Shown here piece by piece: positions 57,131 through 64,000 of a stretch of DNA of 64,000 nt. Made by a program: the position numbers and the translations under genes. The stretch is taken from NCBI GenBank assembly GCA_949752735.1, contig OX457047.1, forward strand, positions 15,548,922 to 15,612,921, read 5' to 3'. Position 1 is the stretch's first letter. The number at the start of each line of letters is the position of its first letter. The notes under the pieces are model-generated. The model did no database searches, had not been told where the DNA came from, and saw nothing but the letters and a program-made list of their open reading frames with translations. The stretch is from Lumbricus terrestris. Lineage: Eukaryota; Annelida; Clitellata; Crassiclitellata; Lumbricidae.

Positions 57131-58600
57131 GCGTCAACCGAGGGCCGAGGTCCGAGGGTATTTGAAAGCCAGACTGTGGTCAGGTCGATATAATTATATC
57201 CCTAATTATAAGAGCCGTCCGAAAAACAGAGAGAAAACTCCGCCACTGTTTGTCAGTCCCAAGTCGAGATAAAAGAGGACAACGACACTATAATTATAAT
57301 AGGATCTTTGTTTTGTGCCGTTAAACTGAGATTAATAGGCCCACTACTAAAACAGAGAGAGAGGTGAATAGTAATTTGAAGAAGGCAAGAAGTAAATAGT
57401 AAATTGAATAGTAATTTGAAGACGGTAAGAAGGCAACCGTTTTCTTTTACGAGCTTCATGAAATGGACGACTTGTTTGCACTGCAATGATCAGCCGCAAT
57501 TTACAGCAATTGAGCAGAGTAACGGAAATTTTATGTCTCGTTAAATCGAAAAGGTCAACGGCAAATTTAAGAAAGAACTCATTTGCGTTCACAAAACAGA
57601 GCAGAGGCAAACCAAGATGACATGATTGCCTAACTCAAAAAACACATTTCATTTTCACGGTTACTTAAATACATTGACAATGTTAAGAAATGAAAATGAA
57701 GCTAAGGATAAGAATAAGACAAGAAAATGACAAAGTAAGGGAAGGCTGTAGCGGTTTAACAGCTTTTTACATATCTAAATAGATTAGGCCTAAGTAATAA
57801 TAATATTATTACTTTAAAAAATAATATTATATTATAAGGAAGGCAAGCAAGATAGGGAAATGCAACAATCCGCATGGACAGTCAATTATAGGCCAATGCC
57901 AATAGTTTGTTCGTTCAAATGAATGTTATTCACCCACGTCATAACCGGAACTTGAATTATTGATATTACTGCAATGTTTCTGCAAACGTTGAACGCCCAT
58001 CACCCGCCCGTCATCGCTTAATATATATACATATATACACCATATATATAATATATCATATAAATATATATGATATTATATATACAAGTATCATAAATTC
58101 TAAATTATCTACATCAGCGCACACAGGGCTGGCAGGCTACAGATAGTTATTTTAGATAGTTTATAGTAAAAAAATACAGAAAGTAATGCGGCATTGTGTT
58201 TCAACTGTTTTGTGTCGGGTTATTATCGCCGAGAGCCAATAATAATACTTTTGTATCTGTCTAATGACTCTAATCAGTCTGCATGTAAACATTGAGTCAC
58301 ATGTTTTGCGACTGATTTAACGATGACCTGCATTGGCTTCCAGTTGCTTATGTTAAACTCTCGTCATTTTAATGTTAAACTTAACATGTCGAAGGCCTAT
58401 AATTAATATTGTGTAACATCCGTATGTGCAATTCAAGAACAAAACAATGAGGTTACATGTTGCAAACCTAACTTTGTAACACGACTATTAAATAAATAAA
58501 TAAATCTATTTGTTTAACCCTTTACCTGTTCATTTTTAAATTTCAAGCCCGTTTTCAGCGGATATTCTCGAGGCAAACGCGTAAAGGATTAATATGGAAG
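57131..58600. other. Intronic DNA, nothing recognised
   Basis: Includes a 42-bp tandem duplication (GAATAGTAATTTGAAGA, 57365-57432), a partial third copy of the GGATAAAGGAGG-type repeat (57250-57300) and TA-palindromic sequence (58020-58090). Confidence 0.5.
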
Positions 58601-58611
58601 AAGAAGACATT

Positions 58612-58634
58612 GATATATATATATATATATATAT

Positions 58635-58678
<44 letters not shown>

Positions 58679-58708
58679 AGGGAGAGAGAGAGAGAGGGGG
58701 AGAGAGAG
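58612..58708. repeat. (TA)n-(GA)n compound microsatellite with a G-run
   Basis: TA run, then GA, then a GGGGGGGGGG interruption, then GA. It resembles the compound repeat at 18046-18188. Confidence 0.93.
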
Positions 58709-58887
58709 TTTTCTTAAAGCATGCGAACATTTTCGAAAGATCGTTACAACTGAATGGAAACGAAGTCATATCCTACATCAGTCTGTACATGAATAATCAA
58801 GAAATTGATATTATTCACTCTTATTTGTTTTCACGGCAACGATATCGTTGTTGTTGGTATTATCATGTCCGTGATGACGGCGACAAT

Positions 58888-59050
58888 GTTGTTATAACAA
58901 TAATGTTGTCATAACGATAATGTTGTCATAACGATAATGTTGTCATAACGATAATGCTGTCATAACGAAAATGTTGTCATAACGATAATGTTATCATAAC
59001 GATAAAGTTGTCATAACGGTAATGTTGTCATAACGATAACGTTGTCATAA
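58888..59050. repeat. 18-bp minisatellite, about 9 copies
   Basis: The unit AATGTTGTCATAACGAT repeats with single substitutions. It stops about 15 bases before the splice acceptor of the transmembrane exon. Confidence 0.93.
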
Positions 59051-59065
59051 TGTTGCATTGTCTAG

Positions 59066-59210
59066 TAACAACAGAAGATTTCCGATCGAACACATATTCA
59101 ATCGTGGCCTACAGGGTGGTCTGGTTTGTGCTCGCTATCACCTTGGTGATGTTACTAACAGTTGCCGTGGTAACGCTTATCGTTCGCTGTCGTCACGTCC
59201 TAGCGCGCAG
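59066..59210 (+). CDS. Single-pass membrane protein, exon 2 (transmembrane)
   Basis: Runs from TTGTCTAG to a consensus donor GCAG|GTAAGT, 145 bases, phase 1 in and 2 out. It encodes TTEDFRSNTYSIVAYR, then a 23-residue hydrophobic helix (VVWFVLAITLVMLLTVAVV plus TLIV, residues 100-122), then RCRHVLARR. The positive cluster after the helix puts the C-terminal side in the cytoplasm by the positive-inside rule. A later acceptor (GGCCTACAG, ending about 59112) could give a shorter exon that keeps the helix, but its phase would then differ. Confidence 0.6.
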
Positions 59211-59604
59211 GTAAGTAAGTGAAGCTATAGCCAGTAAGTTGTTCATTTGACGTCCATACATGTATAGTCATGTCTTCGATTGTTGTTATGGATGGCATGG
59301 AACTTGAGAAGAGTTAAGAACCAGATGCAAAAGACAATAGATGAGACAGAGAGACAGATCGAGAGTCGTTGTCAGAAGCTCTACAGACTGAAACTTATAA
59401 GCAGCCATTGATACAGAACAAAGACCCTGAAACAATTCAATAATATTACAGAGGCAACGGACATCTTTCGCTTTAACCCGTAAATAACCATTTACATAAC
59501 ACTGAACAATCATCGGCTAATTGCGCTATATAAAAAAATTGAAACAAAAATCGTCAAACAGAAAGTGAGACTGGTAGGCAGGCAGAGCAGAGGAGGAGCA
59601 GAGT

Positions 59605-59987
59605 TTATGTATGTATGTATGTATGTATGTATGTATGTACATGTATGTATGTATGTATGTATGTATGTATGCGTGTATGTATGTATGTATGTATGTATGT
59701 ATGTATAAATGTATGTATGTATGTATGTATGTATGTATGTATGTATGTATGTATGTATGTATGTATGTATGTATGTATGTATGTATGTATGTATGTACAT
59801 GTATGTATGTATGTATGTATGTATGTATGTATGTATGTATGCGTGTATGTATGTATGTATGTATGTATGTATGCATGTATGTATGTATGTATGTGTGTAT
59901 GTATGTATGTATGTATGTATGTATGTATGTATGTATGTATGCGTGTGTGTATGTATGTATGTATGTATGTATGTATGTGTGTGTGTG

Positions 59988-60018
<31 letters not shown>

Positions 60019-60190
60019 GTATGTATGTATGTATGTATGTATGTATGTATGTGTGTGTATGTATGTATGTATGTATGTATGTATGTATGTATGTATGTAT
60101 GTATGTATGTATGTATGTATGTATGTATGTATGTATGTATGTATGTATGTATGTACGTATGACATTGTATGTATGTATGTATGTATTCAT
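59605..60190. repeat. (ATGT)n microsatellite, about 585 bp
   Basis: Nearly pure GTAT/ATGT tetramers with sparse GCGT, GTGT, ACAT and AAGT variants. Open frames on both strands (poly-YVCM and poly-YIHT) are artefacts. It lies in intron 2 of the membrane-protein gene. Confidence 0.97.
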
Positions 60191-60894
60191 GTATGTATGT
60201 ATTCAAGTGCATATATGCATACATGTAGGCTATGTTTGGATATCACAGGCTAAAGATAGACTCATCTCCCGTGTGCCCTAACGAGGTCCTGTCCCTGCTG
60301 ATTTTATGGTTGTTGTTTTGTTGTTGTTTCTAAAAGTTGCTCATATTGCGGTGAATGAATAATTGTGTGATTGGGAGAGTACATATCGTCCCAGAGGTTC
60401 TCATAAATTAAGCGACTATGGCGTCATCTAACGACCTATCCCTTCACTTCTGCGTCATACGTGTCTGCAGGGACGCGTCGGTGGTTACTTTTGCCCATAA
60501 TTTATGATGATGAAGACGACAAAGACAATCATTACGACGACTATGATAACAAAGACGACGACAACTACAGCAGTGATGTTTAGATGACTGTGGGTGTATG
60601 ACGGTTCGACTTTTTAAGTCGTATTCTCGGAAATTACAAATCACATAGCCTTACAAAAACGATCAAGCCGCCTACATCAGCATGAAAACATACTGTAAGA
60701 TTTGCATTGTTTCCAATCATTTAAATATGCATGCACACTGTTGTACATACATGTACATTCACACACTAACACATACAAGCACGCACAAATATTTATCTCA
60801 ATATATATATATAATATATATATAATTATATATGGAGAGAGATGTGTGTGTGGTCTATATATATATATAAAATAAAAGTTATTACCTCCCATTG
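60191..60894. other. Intronic DNA with GAC/GAT-rich stretch
   Basis: 60505-60575 is rich in GACGAC/GATAAC. An acceptor-like GTGTCTGCAG ends at 60470 but the frame in phase with exon 2 stops after 12 codons. Confidence 0.5.
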
Positions 60895-61050
60895 ACACTC
60901 CGCTCCATTTTTATTATAACTCCTCAGACATTTCCTCTCTCATCTTAAGACAGTTCTATTTGCCCGCGCTGGGGCTGGGAGTGCCTCTCAGTAGTCCAGG
61001 TGAAGATGCGCTATAGAAATGCATTTAATGAATGAATGAATGAATTAAAA
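60895..61050 (+). repeat. LINE/SINE 3' end with (AATG)n tail
   Basis: GGGGCTGGGAGTGCC...GATGCGCTATAGAAATGCATT is followed by AATGAATGAATG. It ends about 40 bases before exon 3 of the membrane-protein gene. Confidence 0.65.
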
Positions 61051-61088
61051 TGCAGAATAAATGCATTTGAGTGATTCTGTGATTGCAG

Positions 61089-61158
61089 GCGACCAAATGA
61101 GTCGAACAATCCGGTGACGTTCAGGTTTACACGCTCTTCCAACCTTATCTTAGACAAG
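61089..61158 (+). CDS. Single-pass membrane protein, exon 3 (cytoplasmic)
   Basis: 70 bases between TCTGTGATTGCAG and GACAAG|GTAAGA, both near consensus. It completes the Arg codon split by the previous intron and encodes RPNESNNPVTFRFTRSSNLI, then LDK, ending in phase 0. This is basic and polar, as expected of a juxtamembrane cytoplasmic tail. Confidence 0.65.
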
Positions 61159-61309
61159 GTAAGAAACAGATTACGATAAGATGACGTTAACAAGGTAACA
61201 AGGTACATGTAGGACCACACTTGCACACCTAAACACTCATCCACATCTCCATTCACACCTGTATTAAACATCCTCAAATCAATATGAACATCCACTACGT
61301 GTCTATCCA

Positions 61310-61725
61310 CACATCCATCCATACATTCATCCACACATCCATCCACACATTAATCCACACATCCATCCACACATTAATCCACACATCCATCCACACATTA
61401 ATCCACACATCCATCCACACATTAATCCACACATCCATCCATACATCCATACATCCATCCACATATCCACACATCCATCCATTTATCCACACATTTATCC
61501 ACACATCCATCCACACATCCATCCACATATCCATCCACACATCCATCCACACATCCATCCACACACACATCCATCCATTATTATTATTATTATTACATAA
61601 ATTTATTACGCGCACAAGGTCACACCAAAGTGTGAATCTGAGGCGCATCCATCCATATATCCCTCCACACATCCATTCATATAATCATCCACAAATCCAT
61701 CCACACATCCATGCATACATCTACA
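61310..61725. repeat. (CCACACATCCAT)n minisatellite
   Basis: ACACATCCATCC-type 12-16-bp units with ATTAATCC variants at a 24-26-bp higher order (61335-61430), interrupted by (TTA)n and unique sequence at 61580-61650. The ORFs are artefacts. Confidence 0.93.
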
Positions 61726-61824
61726 TTTCGGGTAATCCCCATTAATGGTGTAAGGCCCCTTTTACATGTATAAACCTCACACGGATGTACGAACATATCA
61801 ATCATACAGATCTAAGTTTGATGT

Positions 61825-61955
61825 ATCCCGGACTACGATCGCCTTCGGAATATTCTTTTGGACAACCCTTTTGACTTGACACAGCGTTCATGAATGAGCT
61901 GAAGCCTTGCGTTTTCGAGTGGCGCTATAGAAATTTGGAGATTTCGATTACGATT
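61825..61955 (+). repeat. Family A 3'-end repeat, copy 6
   Basis: CCCGGACTACGATCGCC, GGACAACCCTTTTGACTTG, ACAGCGTTCATGAATGAGC, GAGTGGCGCTATAGAAATTT, GGAGATTTCGATTACGATTA. Confidence 0.75.
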
Positions 61956-61965
61956 ATTATACGTG

Positions 61966-62130
<165 letters not shown>

Positions 62131-62275
62131 AACTCCATCTGTTTGCTGATTTGTCAGATGACGTAATGATACTCTTGTTGAACGGTGGACTTTTCTGTGA
62201 GTACGTGAGTGTGTAATTGAGTGAATGAAATGATAATTGATTGATTGATTGATTGATTGATGGAAATGAATGTAG

Positions 62276-62401
62276 AAAGAAAAGTCAAAGCCATCACCGA
62301 CTTCCGGTCGAGAAAAAAACGATCTCGAGGTTCCAGCCTCAGCTGGAAAGGGTAACTCAGGGACCCAGTGTACGGCTGCAGAAGGCGACCTCTACGAAAA
62401 G
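62276..62401 (+). CDS. Single-pass membrane protein, exon 4 (cytoplasmic tail)
   Basis: 126 bases (42 codons), phase 0 at both ends, with donor GAAAAG|GTAAGG. It encodes KEKSKPSPTSGREKNDLEVP, ASAGKGNSGTQC and AAEGDLYEK. Tyr194 in an acidic EGDLYEK context resembles phosphotyrosine/SH2-type sites of receptor tails, which is inference. The acceptor GAATGTAG lacks a good pyrimidine tract, so the 5' edge is less sure. Because exon 4 ends with a donor, the gene continues. No later exon was identified before the window edge. Confidence 0.58.
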
Positions 62402-62936
62402 GTAAGGTCATTCTATAAGGTTATAATTCAATTTTGCACATTAAAGGCAACGGCTTTTGCCATCTTACTGCAAAGCGATGTTGCCTCCCTGACTTAAGCG
62501 AACGTGAGATAAACATCGAGTCGACCGAATAAAAAACTCACAATAAAAACTTAAAAAGTATAAATATCTTAATGACCTAATTGATAGGTCAAAAGTCATC
62601 CCAGTTCGAATGGGCTCCCCCGCCCCACCAGCTCGCTCCAGACCCTCAGTTAGATGGGTGCTAAGCAGTGGTTAAAGTGATTTTAGTGAGAAGTCACTAG
62701 AAGCCAAATGTGTGAGCAGTGGGAACGCTGAAGAAGTTTTATTGGAATGCACATACATGTATTTTCAAGGTTTTATGCATGGAGAGCAGTTGGAGCGCAA
62801 AGAAAGAATTTCCAGATTAGTGGGAACGCTGTTCCCACGCGTTCCCGCCCACTTTAAACCCTCCTGCTAAGAGTGCTGACACCCGGACCTGCAAATTTGA
62901 AGAGTCCGCATGCAGTTATAAATACGTGCGTGGTGG
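62402..62936. other. Intronic or intergenic DNA, nothing recognised
   Basis: No acceptor with a phase-0 exon was found. Confidence 0.45.
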
Positions 62937-62944
62937 GTCCACCA

Positions 62945-63243
62945 CAGCGGCGCCCGCAGGATTTTTTTCTTGTACGCACAGAAATTTTCGATGGAGGGGC
63001 GAACAGAGAAAAATTTTCGTTAGGTCGCCGAAAAAACTGATGACCTTTTTTTTAGTCATCAACTTAGAATTTTTCAAAAACATACCTTTTCTATCCGCCG
63101 AAAAAACTGATGACCTTTTTTTTAGTCATCAACCTAGAATTTCCCAAAAACATACCTTTTGGGTCACTTACCTATGTGCGTACGTCTGCGGGCGCCGCTG
63201 CTGTACGCACTTGCGTAAGTGCGTACGCCTGCGGGCGCCGCTG
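62945..63243. mobile_element. hAT-type MITE
   Basis: 299 bp, ends CAGCGGCGCCCGCAGGATTT and GCGGGCGCCGCTG, perfect GTCCACCA duplications (62937-62944 and 63244-63251). Two nearly identical 60-bp blocks each carry GATGACC-T(n)-AGTCATC. A GCGGGCGCCGCTG end also occurs 40 bp earlier (63187-63200), so the right terminus is duplicated. Confidence 0.94.
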
Positions 63244-63334
63244 GTCCACCACGTGCGTTGTCAGAGAAGCCATTGGAGGGTAATCAGAGCACCCGGGTCC
63301 TCACTATAGTCTTAATGCGAACCTGAATCTCGTA

Positions 63335-63475
63335 GTCTTTCTTCGTCTTTCTCTCGCCTCAAATCCTGGCTTCTCTCAGAGTCGATCTCACTGGGAGCGC
63401 TTCTGGAAAGCTTTTGCTAAAAGAAGCGCTGTAGGCCTAATCATAAATGGTCAAATACAATAAAATACACAGTTG
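63335..63475 (+). mobile_element. LINE 3' end, same family as 5501-5840
   Basis: Encodes SSSFSRLKSWLLSESIS, matching SSSFSRLKTCLFSRS of the first copy. The shared 3' UTR follows (CTGGGAGCGCTTCTG, AAGCGCTGTAGG, ATAAATGGTCAAATACAATA). It is heavily 5'-truncated. Confidence 0.75.
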
Positions 63476-63478
63476 GTG

Positions 63479-63802
63479 TTAATCTGCTAACTTTCCATTA
63501 GCCAATTTCAATTTAAGAAATTCGGTGTATGTCCAAAGTGAGATACAATCTATGAGTCGTCTTTTAGTTAAAAAATTACTTAGTTTTGGACCTAGAATTT
63601 GTCCGCATTTAGCATTTCCATCCCCATCCCTCTTGCGGAAATTCCAATGGAATGCCATTTGTCTAAAGTTGGCTACCATGCTGATCTTACAGGGATGTGG
63701 TGCGATTAATTTAGATGCTGACTCTTCTTGTATTGGGCATAAATTCTCTTCTTGTGTGCATTTGAGTGGTGACCTTAGGCTACCCTTTATACTCTTGTGC
63801 AC
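63479..63802 (-). CDS. Unrecognised 107-codon open frame
   Basis: The minus-strand frame (HKSIKGSLRSPLKCTQEENL, SASKLIAPHPCKISMVANFR, then NFLTKRRLIDCISLWTYTEF) opens with GTG and is terminated at 63479. The opposite strand is also open over 63525-63803. There, an acceptor-like ATCTTACAG and a donor-like GCAC|GTAAGT bracket a phase-0 segment that could follow exon 4 of the membrane-protein gene (GCGAINLDADSSCIGHKF). I cannot choose between these readings, and both may be chance. Confidence 0.2.
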   Translation of the reverse strand: MHKSIKGSLRSPLKCTQEENLCPIQEESASKLIAPHPCKISMVANFRQMAFHWNFRKRDGDGNAKCGQILGPKLSNFLTKRRLIDCISLWTYTEFLKLKLANGKLAD

Positions 63803-63806
63803 GTAA

Positions 63807-64000
63807 GTTCCTAATGAATGGTTCTCACGAGAATGCTGAAAATAGAAAGAGGGACTTAGCCTACATGTATAAATTCAAATATGAGAATTATGATAAACTG
63901 AAAAAAAGAACCGGAATCCGAAGAAACGGATGATAGCCTAAAACATTGATATGCATTGTGGTGTTGTTTGAATTTGAGACATCATGAACCATGAGAAAAA
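63807..64000. other. Non-coding DNA to the window edge
   Basis: AT-rich, nothing recognised. Confidence 0.5.

Noticed and set aside
59510..60281. Long frames of YIHT and YVCM repeats on both strands
   Set aside because: Translation of the (ATGT)n microsatellite.
60471..60579. Possible exon encoding an Asp-rich tail after GTGTCTGCAG
   Set aside because: The acidic frame is out of phase with the transmembrane exon. The in-phase frame stops after 12 codons. It could only be an alternative terminal exon.

Overview
This is a window of animal nuclear DNA, not prokaryotic. It is AT-rich, gene-poor and packed with microsatellites, SINEs, LINE ends and DNA transposons. The few credible coding segments have GT-AG splice signals. 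The one clear host gene encodes an EGR-type (Krox/Zif268) three-zinc-finger transcription factor, a family found only in animals. That gene, the tRNA-derived SINEs, the Gypsy element with a DTG protease, and the very frequent palindrome TAGGCCTA in unique DNA suggest a marine invertebrate, perhaps an echinoderm. That placement is inference.

Layout. 0-9 kb: microsatellites, a tRNA-derived SINE, a LINE 3' end, a Harbinger-type MITE (6469-6908) and an 828-bp minisatellite with a 16-bp unit (7331-8158). 9-15 kb: quiet DNA, then the EGR coding exon (13111-14829). 15-24 kb: a cluster of short hAT-type elements with 8-bp target duplications, one of them inside a SINE. 24.1-27.05 kb: one 8-bp-TSD transposon inside another. 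The inner one carries a frameshifted gene of a family I cannot name. 30.8-31.9 kb: a mariner derivative with very long inverted repeats. 32.5-33.8 kb: unusual tandem repeats. 35.66-41.38 kb: a complete, very young but pol-deleted Gypsy retrotransposon whose 1258-bp LTRs contain repeated tRNA-like modules. 41.94-45.70 kb: a three-element hAT nest with a perfect 54-bp-arm palindrome. 47.3-48.4 kb: a dead DD37D Tc1/mariner element. 49-56.5 kb: microsatellites, LINE tails and two orphan exon candidates. 56.57-62.40 kb: four phase-compatible exons of an apparently undescribed single-pass membrane protein, with large microsatellites in its introns. 62.9-64 kb: a hAT MITE, a LINE end and the window edge.

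The two host genes, egr and the membrane protein, show no functional link. Most of the rest is mobile DNA. Eleven short or mid-size hAT-type elements have their ends and target duplications exactly definable from the sequence. Many short ones share an internal hairpin motif although their termini differ.
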